64,000 nucleotides of DNA from Anabaena subtropica FACHB-260 (GCF_014697105.1 NZ_JACJRF010000023.1:1-64000), one strand, 5' to 3'. Numbered from the stretch's first letter, positions 17,378 through 27,358 are shown. The notes: generated by a model not told the origin, from the letters alone. Numbers and translations: made by a program.

Positions 17378-18358
17378 TTAATATCCGCCTTCTTCTTCGT
17401 ATTCTGGCTGTCTTTCTTTGACTTTTTTGGGAATATTCACTGGTTGCGGTGGTGTGTCGTCCCAAGCGTCACTTTCTACATCATCGTCATAATCGTCGTA
17501 ATCTTCAGTGTATGGTTTGCTGTAGGGTTGAGACGGAGGCTGTTGATATCTGTCTCTACCTGTGGCTTCACTCCAGTTATCTTCTTCGTCTTCTTCGTAT
17601 TGAATCGACTCGTATTGTCGCGCTCTCATGACTTGGCGCTGTGGTCTTTCTTCTTCGATGTAGTCTTCAGTCCATTCTTCCTCGGCTACGGGTTCGGGGG
17701 TGCGGACTTTTGGTCTTGGTGGCTGCAATGGTACGCCGCTAGGTAGCTGATTTGATGGTGCAACGGCGCGGGGTGCAGAATAGCCATATTCTTCATCTGC
17801 GTCGCGTTCCCAAGGTGCTTTACCAATTCCCAAGCGTTCTAAAACACCCACGGTTAACTGATTTACCCGTTCTTCGGCTCCTTCAAAGACAATCAATCTG
17901 TTGGGGCCAGTGCTGACGACTTCTTCTATGGATATTTCGTAAGTACTTAAGAATTGGTCAGGGATTTGGGGAACGCCCAAGGAGGCGATGATGATGGAGT
18001 TGAGTTTACCTGTTTCTGCTTCAAATTTGAAACCGCGTACTCTACCTAAAACTTCGCCTGTTTCGGTAATTACTTCCCAGTTCATCAGGTTACTGAGGGC
18101 TTCCACTTCAATATCTTCGATGACATCTTCGTTATCAACTAAGATGACATCACCATATTGGTGGATGCTACTCAGGTACATATAGCGCGGCAGACCAGAG
18201 ATAGAGATCAGGCTGTCTCGCAAACCAAGAGCCACAACCTCTCTTTGATCAATATCTACCCAGACTTGACTGACGATGCCTAAGCGTTTGCCATTGTCGC
18301 GGGTGATTACCTGGGTATTTAATATGTCGGAACGCCTAATTATTTGTTCAGAGGTCAT
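17378..18358 (-). CDS. PRC-barrel domain protein with acidic tail
   Basis: A 326-aa protein with two PRC-barrel domains in tandem, about 8-80 (RRSDILNTQVITRDNGKRLG..VWVDIDQREVVALGL) and about 88-165 (MNWEVITETGEVLGRVRGFKF). PRC barrels occur in photosynthetic reaction centre H subunits and the RNA-processing factor RimM, and bind proteins or RNA. The C-terminal half (about 200-326) is disordered, rich in Glu, Asp, Pro, Gln and Tyr, with YDDYDDDVESDAWDD. ATG at 18358 is the start. It lies 58 bp downstream of smc on the same strand and may share its transcript. Such proteins are common in cyanobacteria; the role is unknown. Confidence 0.85.
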   Translation of the reverse strand: MTSEQIIRRSDILNTQVITRDNGKRLGIVSQVWVDIDQREVVALGLRDSLISISGLPRYMYLSSIHQYGDVILVDNEDVIEDIEVEALSNLMNWEVITETGEVLGRVRGFKFEAETGKLNSIIIASLGVPQIPDQFLSTYEISIEEVVSTGPNRLIVFEGAEERVNQLTVGVLERLGIGKAPWERDADEEYGYSAPRAVAPSNQLPSGVPLQPPRPKVRTPEPVAEEEWTEDYIEEERPQRQVMRARQYESIQYEEDEEDNWSEATGRDRYQQPPSQPYSKPYTEDYDDYDDDVESDAWDDTPPQPVNIPKKVKERQPEYEEEGGY

Positions 18359-18416
18359 TCTATACGGAGTCCTGATCTCGAATCCGGTTTATCTATACAC
18401 TATTATTAACAAAAAC

Positions 18417-21400
18417 TCAAGCGGATGTATTCGAGGATGATAACTTAATTCCCAAAACTTGAGTATAAGCTCCCCGTGCCTGAGTAACGCCAATTGTGCG
18501 TTCGGCTGATTCTATCATCGGACGGCGCAAACTCACAACTATAAACTGGGCTTGCTGCGCTTGTTGTTTAATCATTCTTGATAATCGCTCTACGTTTGAC
18601 CCGTCGAGAAACATATCTACTTCATCAAAGGCGTAAAAGGGTGAGGGGCGATAGCGTTGTAGGGCAAAGATGAAGCTTAAGGCGGTGAGGGATTTTTCAC
18701 CCCCAGACATGGAAGCGAGTCTTTGGACTGGTTTTCCTTTGGGGTGGGCGACTAAATTTAAGCCACTGTTAAAGGGGTCTTCAGGGTTATCTAGTTGCAG
18801 GTAGCCGTCGCCGTCGGAAAGGGTGGCGAAGATTGATTGAAAATTTTCATTTACAGCGTCGAAGGCTTCTTTAAAGGCGATTTGGCGTAAGGTGGTGAAG
18901 TTTTCAATGCGGAGGAGTAGTTCGGTGCGTTCTCCTTCTAATGTCTGTAATTTTTGGGTTAATTCTTCCAGGCGTTTTTGGGTGCGTTCGTATTCTTCCA
19001 ACGCCAGCATATTCACAGGTTCCATTGCTTGGAGACGTTTGGCGAGCGATCGCAATTCTTTCTGTAATTCTTCTAAGTCAACCTTGTCTGGGACTTCTGG
19101 CAAAGGGTTGGGCAGTTCTGGTACTAGTTCCTGTAACTGGCTTTGTAAGGTGGTTAAATCTTCCCGGCGTTTGAGTTGGCTTTCTTGGAGCTTTTGAATT
19201 TCCCATTCTAATTGTTGCTGACGCAGGAGATGCGATCGCACTTCTTGTTCTATTGTGTCGCGTTTTTGTTTTTCTACACCCAGGTGTTGTTCCATCTCCG
19301 TCAGTTTGGCGCGGGTTTCGGTGATTTGTGTGCTGAGTGCTGAGTGTTGAGTTGTGAGTGTAGAGAGTTGGGTTTGTTGGGTTTGTTGTTGTTGCTGAGA
19401 TTGAGTAATCCGTTGTTCACCTTCTTGGATGCGTTCTTGTAAACGCTGTTGTTGATTTTCCAGGTTTTTTAGTCTTTGTTCGGCTTCCCTAAAGGCGGTT
19501 TCCCGTTGTTGTAGCTGTTGTTCTTGGGTTTTAATTGTCGCCTGAATTTGTTGCCATTCGCTGGGGGTTTGGGAGGCTTCCAACTCGGCTAGGGTGTGGC
19601 GTAGTTGTTGCAATTGGCTTTCTTGTCCTGGTAATTCCCTATCGAGAATTTCCAGACGAGATTGAGCTGTGGTAAATTTTTCGGTGTTTTGGGTGAGTTG
19701 CGATCGCGTTCCTGTCAACTGGGCTGTTAAACTCTTGATATCTTTTTGCAATTGTTCCAACTGTAACTGCTGTTCTCGTCGTGCTTGTCGAGTTTCGGTG
19801 AGTTCTTGGGATAGTTGTTTGGTTTTGATAGATAAATTAGCGATCGCATCACCACAACGGTTTAAAATCCGATCAATATCTGCCAAACGCTGTTTTAGTG
19901 CAATCGCTTCATCTGATTCTGCTGCTTCTGTGTTTCCAAACCGCAAGGAGGAACGCTGATTACTACTACCGCCAGTCATCGCGCCACTGGTTTCTAGTAG
20001 TTCCCCATCCAAGGTGACGATGCGATATAAGCCGAGATTTCTTCGCGCCGCTTCCAAGTTGGCAAATACTACCGTGTTACCAAAAACGTAATTGAAGATG
20101 TCTTTATAACGGCGATCGCAGTCTACCAAATTCACAGCATAGTTAACAAAACCGTTAGCTAAACGCAGCGTCGCATCTTGGGTAAATCTAGAAGTCTGAA
20201 TTTTATTTAACGGTAAAAACGTCGCTCTCCCAGCCCGTTTTTGTTTAAGTAGTTCAATCCCGGCTGCTGCTATACCATCATCTTCCACCACAATGTGTCC
20301 CAGACGCGCCCCAGCCGCAATTTCTAACGCTAATTGAAACTTGGGTTCTACTCGTCCCAAATGTACCACCAAGCCGCAGACACCAGGCATTCCCGATTGG
20401 ATGATGACTTTACTGGCTTGGGTTCCTTGTACCTCTTGCTGTGCTTGTGCTTGCGCCTCAATTCTATCCAGTTGGCGTTGCTTATCTCGTTGTTCTTGCA
20501 ATAGCCGCTTTTGAGTATCTTGCTGGATTTGTAATTCCTGTTCTGTGGCTGCAAGATTTTGGGCTAAATCTTGGATTGGTTCGCTGGAGGTATTGAATTG
20601 TGTTTCGATTCGCTCACAATCAGCTTGTTTTTCTAGCAATTGCGGTTCTAAACTGGCAATTAATTCGGTTTGTTCTTGGATTGACTGCTGTAACTGGTTG
20701 TTCCTTTCCCGCAGTTGCGCTTGTTCTGTGCGTTGTGGTTCCAAAGTTTGCAACACAGCCTCAATTTGCCGATTTAACGCCGTTTGTTGCTGTACCCATG
20801 CTTCCGACGCTGAGGCGATTTCTGCTGCGGCTTCGCGGGACTTTTCCACAGCTTGTTGTGCTTCATCCCGTTGCTGCTGACAATAGACAATCGATTGTTT
20901 TTCTAAATCCTGTGCTTGCGCCAGTTCACCCAAACCTTGTTGATGCTGTTGAATATCTTGCTGAGTTTGCGCCAAACGCCTAGTACTTTCTTGCAAAGCC
21001 GCTTCTAATTCTGTTTGTTGACGCTGGAGTTGCTTCCGTTCTGCTTCCTGGGTAGCTAGGGTAGATTGTACCGCTAACAGTTCCTCCTCCCCCATTGCTT
21101 TCACATGAGCATTTAACTGTTCCAGTTCAGCCGTTTTTTGGTTAATTTCTGTATTTAAGCTTGCAAGTTGGGTTGTCAGTTCCCCATAATGGCGATCGCC
21201 TGCTTGAATATCTGTAACTAACTTCTCTTGCTGTGCTTGCAAAGAACGCCAAGATAACACCGCTTCCCAACATTGCTTTTCTAAAAATTCCGTGCGTAAC
21301 TTTTGATACTTCTCCGCCTTCGCTCGGTCTTGGGAGAGGCGATCGCGTTGTAAAGTTAACTCAGACTCAATAATCCGACAACTGTCTTCCTTATCTTTTA

Positions 21401-22043
21401 CCTCATCCAAAGTTCCCTTGGCTTGATGAATCTTCCTATCAAACGCCGCCACACCAGCCAACTCATCAATAATTTCCCGCCGTTCCTTCCCCTTCATGGA
21501 GATAATGCTGGTGACATCCCCTTGCAGCACCACGTTATAACCTTCAGGATAAATCCGCAGGCGTTCCAACTCCTCATGTAACTCCGTCTGCGTCGCCGAT
21601 ACCCCATTGATGTAGTAATTCGACGTATAACTACCCTGATGCGTTACCCGCAGCTTCCGAGTCACACTCCATTCTGTGGCTTTATGACCATTCCCATTTA
21701 CACTAGGCGCTTCATTTTGTAATAATTCTTCATCACCACTGACAACTGAAAACTGATCACTAGCATCTACCAAATCAGATAAATCAAACGTCACCGTCAC
21801 CACAGCTTCCACCGCCGCACGACTTTTAGCCGTTTGATTATTATTAACCAAATCGGGCAAGCGATCGGCCCGCATCCCCTTAGAACTGGCTAGTCCTAAG
21901 CAAAACAGCAGCGCATCCAAAATATTAGACTTACCTGAACCATTAGGCCCAGATATGACAGTGAACCCCGGCAATAATGGGACTGATGTAGTACCGCCGA
22001 AGGATTTAAAATTGGTAAGTTCTACGCGCTTAATATGCACCAT
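18417..22043 (-). CDS. smc: Chromosome segregation protein SMC
   Basis: The chromosome condensation ATPase that works as a homodimer with ScpA and ScpB. The 1208 aa show the full plan: N-terminal Walker A GPNGSGKSNILDA (about 33-45), coiled coil (about 170-510), hinge (about 530-670) with MPGVCGLVVHLGRVE and ASRA-type glycine turns, a second coiled coil, then the signature LSGGEKSLTALSFIFALQ and Walker B FYAFDEVDMFLDGSN near the C-terminus. An insertion near 80-120 (DQFSVVSGDEELLQNEAPS) is rarer in other phyla. Heptanucleotide repeats at 19330-19371 lie within the second coiled coil. scpA/scpB are not adjacent. ATG at 22043. Confidence 0.97.
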   Translation of the reverse strand: MVHIKRVELTNFKSFGGTTSVPLLPGFTVISGPNGSGKSNILDALLFCLGLASSKGMRADRLPDLVNNNQTAKSRAAVEAVVTVTFDLSDLVDASDQFSVVSGDEELLQNEAPSVNGNGHKATEWSVTRKLRVTHQGSYTSNYYINGVSATQTELHEELERLRIYPEGYNVVLQGDVTSIISMKGKERREIIDELAGVAAFDRKIHQAKGTLDEVKDKEDSCRIIESELTLQRDRLSQDRAKAEKYQKLRTEFLEKQCWEAVLSWRSLQAQQEKLVTDIQAGDRHYGELTTQLASLNTEINQKTAELEQLNAHVKAMGEEELLAVQSTLATQEAERKQLQRQQTELEAALQESTRRLAQTQQDIQQHQQGLGELAQAQDLEKQSIVYCQQQRDEAQQAVEKSREAAAEIASASEAWVQQQTALNRQIEAVLQTLEPQRTEQAQLRERNNQLQQSIQEQTELIASLEPQLLEKQADCERIETQFNTSSEPIQDLAQNLAATEQELQIQQDTQKRLLQEQRDKQRQLDRIEAQAQAQQEVQGTQASKVIIQSGMPGVCGLVVHLGRVEPKFQLALEIAAGARLGHIVVEDDGIAAAGIELLKQKRAGRATFLPLNKIQTSRFTQDATLRLANGFVNYAVNLVDCDRRYKDIFNYVFGNTVVFANLEAARRNLGLYRIVTLDGELLETSGAMTGGSSNQRSSLRFGNTEAAESDEAIALKQRLADIDRILNRCGDAIANLSIKTKQLSQELTETRQARREQQLQLEQLQKDIKSLTAQLTGTRSQLTQNTEKFTTAQSRLEILDRELPGQESQLQQLRHTLAELEASQTPSEWQQIQATIKTQEQQLQQRETAFREAEQRLKNLENQQQRLQERIQEGEQRITQSQQQQQTQQTQLSTLTTQHSALSTQITETRAKLTEMEQHLGVEKQKRDTIEQEVRSHLLRQQQLEWEIQKLQESQLKRREDLTTLQSQLQELVPELPNPLPEVPDKVDLEELQKELRSLAKRLQAMEPVNMLALEEYERTQKRLEELTQKLQTLEGERTELLLRIENFTTLRQIAFKEAFDAVNENFQSIFATLSDGDGYLQLDNPEDPFNSGLNLVAHPKGKPVQRLASMSGGEKSLTALSFIFALQRYRPSPFYAFDEVDMFLDGSNVERLSRMIKQQAQQAQFIVVSLRRPMIESAERTIGVTQARGAYTQVLGIKLSSSNTSA
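19330..19371. repeat. Heptanucleotide (STRR-type) repeat inside smc
   Basis: Six consecutive 7-bp units, GTGCTGA GTGCTGA GTGTTGA GTTGTGA GTGTAGA GAGTTGG, 42 bp in all and thus frame-neutral. On the coding strand they give STLTTQHSALSTQITE in the C-terminal coiled coil. Confidence 0.7.
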
Positions 22044-22239
22044 GCAGTGCCGGTTAACTGAGCTAATAGGCTAATGAAGAACAAGTGTATCAATTAATTA
22101 AAAATTAGCAACAGGTTAGCGCTAAGAATTTAAGAATGTCTCACCCAGAGAAGGAAATAAGCAACATTTACGTAGTATGTTGATCACTTATTTTCTCAAT
22201 CAATACTGACATTGAAAATTCAAAATAAATCTTAGTAGG

Positions 22240-22302
22240 TAGGGTGCGTCAATATTAGTCATTTCTTAGTACAGTTAGGTTTTCTTGCACTGACGCACCT
22301 TA
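22240..22302. repeat. 63-bp inverted-repeat mini-element, copy B
   Basis: TAGGGTGCGTCA (22240-22251) is matched by TGACGCACCTTA (22291-22302) with one mismatch. Length and internal text (ATTTCTT.GTACAG.TA..TTTTCT) agree with copy A at 4758-4820. It lies between smc and the rhomboid gene and codes for nothing. Confidence 0.8.
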
Positions 22303-22341
22303 CTAACCATCAATTTGGAATAACTTATTTTTTGGTGTTCC

Positions 22342-23061
22342 CTAACTGTACCAAGATTCTTCTTTAGCTTTATCACTAAACAAACCCAACAAAGGGCCAA
22401 GGAGTGCGCCGAAAATAAAACCGCCAGCATGGGCCCAGTAGGCGATACCGCCGCTTTCCATGCCGATGTTAGTGCGGGTTTGTAAACCAGCAAGCCCATA
22501 AAAAGACTGTTGGAGGAACCAAAAGCCGAGAAAGAAGTATGCAGGAACGCGGAAAGTCGGGAAGAAGAAGCCTAAGGGAACAACACCAAGAATTTCGGCG
22601 TTGGGAAAACGCAGAATGTATGCACCCATAACACCAGCGATCGCCCCACTTGCTCCCAAGGAAGGGATGCTAGAATCTTGTGAGAAATACCATTGGCTCA
22701 AAGACGCTAAAACACCGCAGGCTAAATAAAATAGTAAATATTTGGCATGACCTAACTTTTCTTCTACGTTGTTACCAAAAATCCACAGGAACAACATATT
22801 CCCCGCTAGGTGTAGAAAACCGCCGTGCAGAAATTGGGAAGTAATTAATGTTGCCCACTCTGGTACTGGTTGATGCACAGAAACACCAGCAAAGCTTAAG
22901 CTAAGTTCCCGTGGAACCACAGCCGCTAAATGTAGAAAACCGTCTAATGCTTGTGGAGGAAGATTAGCTTCATAAAGAAATGCCAGGACGTTAGCAGCAA
23001 TCAGCCCATAAGTAACATAAGGCGTAATTGATACAGGATTATTATCTCGAATGGGAACCAC
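22342..23061 (-). CDS. Rhomboid family intramembrane serine protease
   Basis: A predicted membrane protease that cleaves transmembrane substrates. The catalytic dyad is visible: Ser138 in GASGAIAG and His211 in AYWAHAGGFIFGA. The oxyanion/helix 2 motif HGGFLHLAGNMLFLWIFG is at about 79-96. Six hydrophobic segments fit the minimal rhomboid fold: about 15-30, 80-98, 105-125, 135-150, 170-190 and 205-225. At 239 aa it is a plain bacterial-type rhomboid without an extra sensor domain. ATG at 23061 is preceded by AAAAGGAGG. The physiological substrate cannot be read from the sequence. The neighbours smc and ileS are not functionally related. Confidence 0.94.
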   Translation of the reverse strand: MVPIRDNNPVSITPYVTYGLIAANVLAFLYEANLPPQALDGFLHLAAVVPRELSLSFAGVSVHQPVPEWATLITSQFLHGGFLHLAGNMLFLWIFGNNVEEKLGHAKYLLFYLACGVLASLSQWYFSQDSSIPSLGASGAIAGVMGAYILRFPNAEILGVVPLGFFFPTFRVPAYFFLGFWFLQQSFYGLAGLQTRTNIGMESGGIAYWAHAGGFIFGALLGPLLGLFSDKAKEESWYS

Positions 23062-23308
23062 TAGCGTTTTCCTCCTTTTGGGGTTACTTGCCTTAGGGTA
23101 CTAAATTTTACTAGTATTTTCTTCTATCTAGTGGATTGGGGATGATTAAGACTATGGGAATAGATGCGATGGCGTTCCGCCCACCGTAGGTGATCGCCAA
23201 CTAGGGCAAATTGGATGGATCAGGGGTGAGGAAAAGAGGAAATTCTGGGATTCATGGCATCTTCTATAATTGATAGAACCTGTACACATAAAACTTAGGC
23301 ATGAAGCT

Positions 23309-26191
23309 GTGACAGAACCTGGAAGCTACAAAGATACCGTAAATTTACCGAAGACTAATTTTGATATGCGGGCGAACGCCATCAAGCGGGAACCTGAGAT
23401 ACAGAAGTTTTGGGAAGACAATCAAATTTTTGAGAGTCTGTCGCAAAATAACCCAGGCGAATTATTTATACTGCACGATGGGCCTCCCTACGCTAATGGC
23501 TCACTTCATATTGGTCATGCCTTAAATAAAATTCTCAAAGATATTATTAATCGCTACCAACTGCTGCAAGGTCGTAAGGTGCGTTATGTGCCTGGTTGGG
23601 ACTGTCACGGCTTACCAATTGAGTTGAAAGTTTTGCAAAACATGAAGTCAGCAGAACGGCAAAATTTAACACCTCTGCAATTGCGACAAAAGGCTAAGGA
23701 GTTTGCCTTGGCTACTGTTGATGACCAACGCCAAAATTTTAAACGTTACGGTGTTTGGGGTGACTGGGATAACCCATATCTGACGTTGAAGCCGGAATAT
23801 GAAGCGGCTCAAATCGGTGTGTTTGGGCAGATGGTGTTGAAAGGATACATTTATCGGGGGTTGAAGCCTGTTCACTGGAGTCCGAGTTCTAAGACGGCTT
23901 TGGCTGAGGCGGAGTTGGAATATCCAGAAGGTCACACTTCTCGGAGTATCTATGCAGCTTTCCCTGTGACTGGTCTTTCTGAGGCGGTAAAACCTCTTTT
24001 GGGTGATTATTTGCCTGATTTGGGTGTGGCTATCTGGACGACTACACCTTGGACAATTCCGGGGAATTTGGCGGTGGCGGTGAATGGGGATCTTAACTAC
24101 GCTGTAGTAGAAGTGTTACGCCCAGACGCACAGACGCAAAGTAATTTCCAATATCTTATCGTCGCGGCGGATTTGGTGGAACGTTTGGCTGCTACTATCT
24201 CGGCACAGTTGACGGTGAAGGCTACTTTTAAGGGTAAGGAGTTAGAACATACTACTTACCGTCATCCGCTATTTGACCGGGAAAGTCCCGTGGTTGTGGG
24301 TGGTGATTACATCACAACTGAGTCGGGTACTGGATTGGTACATACTGCACCTGGTCATGGTCAAGAAGACTACATTGTGGGTATGCGTTATGGTTTGCCT
24401 ATCCTTGCACCAGTGGATGATAATGGCAACTTTACCCAGGAGGCGGGACAGTTTGCTGGGTTGAATGTGTTGGGTGATGGGAATCAGGCGGTAATTGATG
24501 CGCTGGCGGCGGCGGGTTCACTGTTGAAGGAGGAAGCTTATGCACACAAGTATCCTTATGATTGGCGGACGAAAAAGCCAACGATTTTCCGGGCGACTGA
24601 ACAATGGTTTGCTTCAGTGGCAGGTTTTCGGGATGAGGCACTAAAGGCGATCGCTGCTGTAAAATGGATACCAGCCCAAGGTGAAAATCGCATCACGCCG
24701 ATGGTTGCAGAACGTTCTGATTGGTGTATCTCTCGTCAGCGCTCCTGGGGTGTACCAATTCCGGTATTCTACGATGAGGAAACCGGCGAACCTCTACTAA
24801 ACGAAGAAACCATCAACTATGTGCAAGCCATCATTGCCGAGAAAGGGTCTGATGCTTGGTGGGAATTATCGGTAGGGGAATTATTACCAGCATCTTACAG
24901 AAATAATGGTCGGTCTTACCGTAAGGGTACTGACACTATGGATGTGTGGTTTGATTCTGGTTCTTCTTGGGCATCCGTAGTTAAGCAACGTCCAGAGTTA
25001 CGCTACCCGGCTGATATTTATCTGGAGGGTTCTGACCAGCATCGCGGCTGGTTCCAGTCGAGTTTGCTGACTAGTGTGGCGGTGAATGACATTGCACCTT
25101 ACAAAACTGTCTTGACTCACGGCTTTGTTCTCGATGAACAGGGACGGAAGATGAGCAAATCTGTGGGGAATGTGGTTGACCCAAAAATTCTGATTTCTGG
25201 GGGTAAAGACCAGAAGAAGGAACCCGCCTATGGTGCTGATGTTTTGCGCTTGTGGGCATCTTCTGTAGATTATACCGGTGATGTGCGGTTGGGTGGCAAT
25301 ATCATCAAGCAACTCAACGATGTCAGGGGTAAGATTCGCAATACGGCGCGGTTCTTGCTTGGTAGTTTGCATGATTTTGACCCAGAAAAAGATGCTGTAC
25401 CCTTTGAAGAGATGCCGCAGTTAGATAAATATATGCTGCATCGCATCCGTGAGGTGTTTCAGGAAGTGACAGAAGCGTTTGAAAGTTTCCAATTCTTCCG
25501 CTTTTTCCAAACGGTGCAGAATTTCTGTGTGGTGGATTTATCTAATTTCTACTTAGATGTGGCTAAGGATAGGCTATATATCAGCGCCACCGATGCTTTC
25601 CGTCGCCGCAGTTGTCAGACAGTGATACATATTGCTTTAGAAAATTTAGCACGAGCGATCGCACCGGTTCTCTGTCACACAGCAGAAGATATCTGGCAAT
25701 ATCTCCCCTACAAAACACCATATAAATCAGTGTTTCAAGCCGGTTGGGTGCAGGTGGAGGAGAAATGGCATAACCCAGAACTGGCAGAATTTTGGCAACA
25801 ACTGCGCCAATTGCGTAACGATGTAAATAAGGTCTTAGAACAAGCCAGGGTAGAAAAAATCATTGGTTCTTCCCTAGAAGCAAAAGCCTTGATTTATGTC
25901 AAAGATGCGAACTCCCGTACCGCCATCGCCACGTTAAATCCTGAAGTTGGTAACGGTGTCGATGAACTGCGTTATTTATTCCTGACATCCCAAGTAGAGT
26001 TGTTAGATTCTCCTGACAAACTGCAAGATGGGAAATATACATCCCAGTCTGATAGCTGGGGAATTGGGATAGTCAATGCAGAAGGGCAAAAGTGCGATCG
26101 CTGTTGGAACTACTCCACCCATGTGGGAGAATCAGCAGAACATCCCCTGTTGTGCGAACGGTGCGTTCCAGCCCTAGCCGGAGAGTTTTAG
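23309..26191 (+). CDS. ileS: Isoleucyl-tRNA synthetase
   Basis: Charges tRNA-Ile with isoleucine, editing valine, in the cytoplasm. It shows the class I signatures HIGH (in ANGSLHIGHALNK) and KMSKS (GRKMSKSVGN), a CP1 editing insertion (about 190-400) with TTTPWTIPGN and TAPGHGQEDY, and a C-terminal zinc finger formed by CDRCW and CERC. I start it at the GTG at 23309, giving 960 aa beginning MTEPGSYKDTVNLPKTNFDM, because this is where family similarity begins. A longer TTG start at 23270 adds 13 residues that look non-homologous. It is apparently a single gene. Confidence 0.95.
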   Translation: MTEPGSYKDTVNLPKTNFDMRANAIKREPEIQKFWEDNQIFESLSQNNPGELFILHDGPPYANGSLHIGHALNKILKDIINRYQLLQGRKVRYVPGWDCHGLPIELKVLQNMKSAERQNLTPLQLRQKAKEFALATVDDQRQNFKRYGVWGDWDNPYLTLKPEYEAAQIGVFGQMVLKGYIYRGLKPVHWSPSSKTALAEAELEYPEGHTSRSIYAAFPVTGLSEAVKPLLGDYLPDLGVAIWTTTPWTIPGNLAVAVNGDLNYAVVEVLRPDAQTQSNFQYLIVAADLVERLAATISAQLTVKATFKGKELEHTTYRHPLFDRESPVVVGGDYITTESGTGLVHTAPGHGQEDYIVGMRYGLPILAPVDDNGNFTQEAGQFAGLNVLGDGNQAVIDALAAAGSLLKEEAYAHKYPYDWRTKKPTIFRATEQWFASVAGFRDEALKAIAAVKWIPAQGENRITPMVAERSDWCISRQRSWGVPIPVFYDEETGEPLLNEETINYVQAIIAEKGSDAWWELSVGELLPASYRNNGRSYRKGTDTMDVWFDSGSSWASVVKQRPELRYPADIYLEGSDQHRGWFQSSLLTSVAVNDIAPYKTVLTHGFVLDEQGRKMSKSVGNVVDPKILISGGKDQKKEPAYGADVLRLWASSVDYTGDVRLGGNIIKQLNDVRGKIRNTARFLLGSLHDFDPEKDAVPFEEMPQLDKYMLHRIREVFQEVTEAFESFQFFRFFQTVQNFCVVDLSNFYLDVAKDRLYISATDAFRRRSCQTVIHIALENLARAIAPVLCHTAEDIWQYLPYKTPYKSVFQAGWVQVEEKWHNPELAEFWQQLRQLRNDVNKVLEQARVEKIIGSSLEAKALIYVKDANSRTAIATLNPEVGNGVDELRYLFLTSQVELLDSPDKLQDGKYTSQSDSWGIGIVNAEGQKCDRCWNYSTHVGESAEHPLLCERCVPALAGEF

Positions 26192-26203
26192 AAAGTTTGT
26201 TCC

Positions 26204-26233
26204 TAGTTGCGCTTTAGCGCTAAAGCGCAACTA
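26204..26233. repeat. 30-bp perfect palindrome downstream of ileS
   Basis: Bases 26204-26233 are fully self-complementary around the centre GCGC (left half TAGTTGCGCTTTAGC). It lies 12 bp past the ileS stop and belongs to the GCGCTTTAGCGCTAAAGCGC-type palindromes scattered in Nostoc-type genomes. It can form a strong hairpin but no T-tract follows it. Confidence 0.8.
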
Positions 26234-26412
26234 TCAGCAGAAAACTTATGAATAATCTCTTGCAAGCAAGAATGGTTTGCTGTTGTCTCACAGCTACCTG
26301 AAGCTGAAGAGAGTGACAGCTTATGTCTTCCTTAATCGTAGCATTCAGACTTTAAGCGAATGGTGTTTTTCTAGAAATAATTGTGATTTCTGGTGAGTTT
26401 TAAAAACAAGTA

Positions 26413-26466
26413 TTTCTCTGCGTCTCTGTGGTGAATAAATTATTTTTAACCACAAAGACACAAAGA
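26413..26466. repeat. Imperfect inverted repeat (CGTCTCTGTGGT type)
   Basis: TTTCTCTGCGTCTCTGTGGT (26413-26432) pairs with ACCACAAAGACACAAAGA (26449-26466) with a few mismatches. This is another dispersed cyanobacterial intergenic repeat. It lies between the convergent ileS and parA-like genes, where it could end transcription of either. Confidence 0.6.
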
Positions 26467-26473
26467 TGAAAAT

Positions 26474-27358
26474 TTATAACTTCTGCAACAACTCCTGAGT
26501 TAACTGCAAAAATGCCTTAGAACCGGCTGACTGGGGTGCGTTCAACACAACCGGCATAAAACTATCTACAGCTTTAGCAACATTAATATCAACTGGAATT
26601 TGTGCCTTACAAATCTGTTCTACACCAAAATCTTCCACAACTCGGTGCATCACTTGTTTGTAATATCTACCAGTAAGTAGATTAGTGTTGCACATACTAA
26701 AGACAATTCCCAGCATTTTTATATTTATCTTCGCTTCTTGTTCATGACTATCTTTTAACTGCCCAATACGTCTTTCTAACAGTTGAATTCCCACCACAGA
26801 TAAGGGTTCAGGTTTAGCAGGTAACAGATAGAAATCACTAGCAGCCAAGGCGCTACGAGTCATTAAATTATAGCCAGGGGCGCAATCTAAAAGAATAAAA
26901 TCATATTCGTCGCGCACTGGTTTTAAGATGTTATTAATCAAGACTCTTTCAAAGCGATTCCAAACATTTTCAAAGTTTTGTTCACCTAACGCAACTGTTT
27001 GTCTATGCAGCATTTCTGAGACGACAAATTCATCATATAAGTCTATATCTCCTGGTAATAAATTTAGGTCGGAGAGATTACAGACGTTATTTTGAATAAT
27101 ATCCTTGATTGTCAGCTTGCCGTTGGGGTCTGGATTAATAACATCATCAATTAGATATCTAAATGTTAGTCTTTGTTTGCGCCGCTTGGCAAAGTCTAAA
27201 GGCGACATCAAACTAAGTGTGGCGCTGATTTGTGTATCTAAATCCAGCACCAGCACCCGTTTACCGTAGTTTTTCGCCAAACAGGTAGCTAAGTTCACGG
27301 TGAGGGTTGTTTTCCCGACACCGCCTTTCATGTTTGCTGTAGCAATTACATATCCCAT
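26474..27358 (-). CDS. ParA family ATPase
   Basis: A deviant Walker-type partition ATPase. MGYVIATANMKGGVGKTT holds the deviant Walker A KGGVGKTT with its signature lysine, at residues 11-18. Walker A' follows in VLVLDLDTQISATLSL and Walker B in YDFILLDCAPGYNLMTRSAL. The C-terminal part has PKAVDSFMPVV-like ParA helices. I start it at ATG 27358 (294 aa) because the 10 residues encoded upstream are unlike the family. No parB gene or parS-like repeats are adjacent. It could be an orphan ParA that positions a protein cargo, or a relic of an integrated element, which would fit its TA and FtsK-type neighbours. Confidence 0.9.
   Translation of the reverse strand: MGYVIATANMKGGVGKTTLTVNLATCLAKNYGKRVLVLDLDTQISATLSLMSPLDFAKRRKQRLTFRYLIDDVINPDPNGKLTIKDIIQNNVCNLSDLNLLPGDIDLYDEFVVSEMLHRQTVALGEQNFENVWNRFERVLINNILKPVRDEYDFILLDCAPGYNLMTRSALAASDFYLLPAKPEPLSVVGIQLLERRIGQLKDSHEQEAKINIKMLGIVFSMCNTNLLTGRYYKQVMHRVVEDFGVEQICKAQIPVDINVAKAVDSFMPVVLNAPQSAGSKAFLQLTQELLQKL

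Noticed and set aside
17444-17746. A hydrophobic 100-aa protein antisense to the PRC-barrel gene
   Set aside because: It arises from the complement of Asp/Glu-rich codons; the PRC-barrel reading is clearly the real one.
23270-23308. TTG start for ileS
   Set aside because: The 13 added residues are unlike the family; GTG at 23309 gives the standard N-terminus.
26413-26466. Transposon remnant
   Set aside because: It is a known style of short dispersed hairpin in cyanobacteria; no transposase fragment or target duplication is visible.
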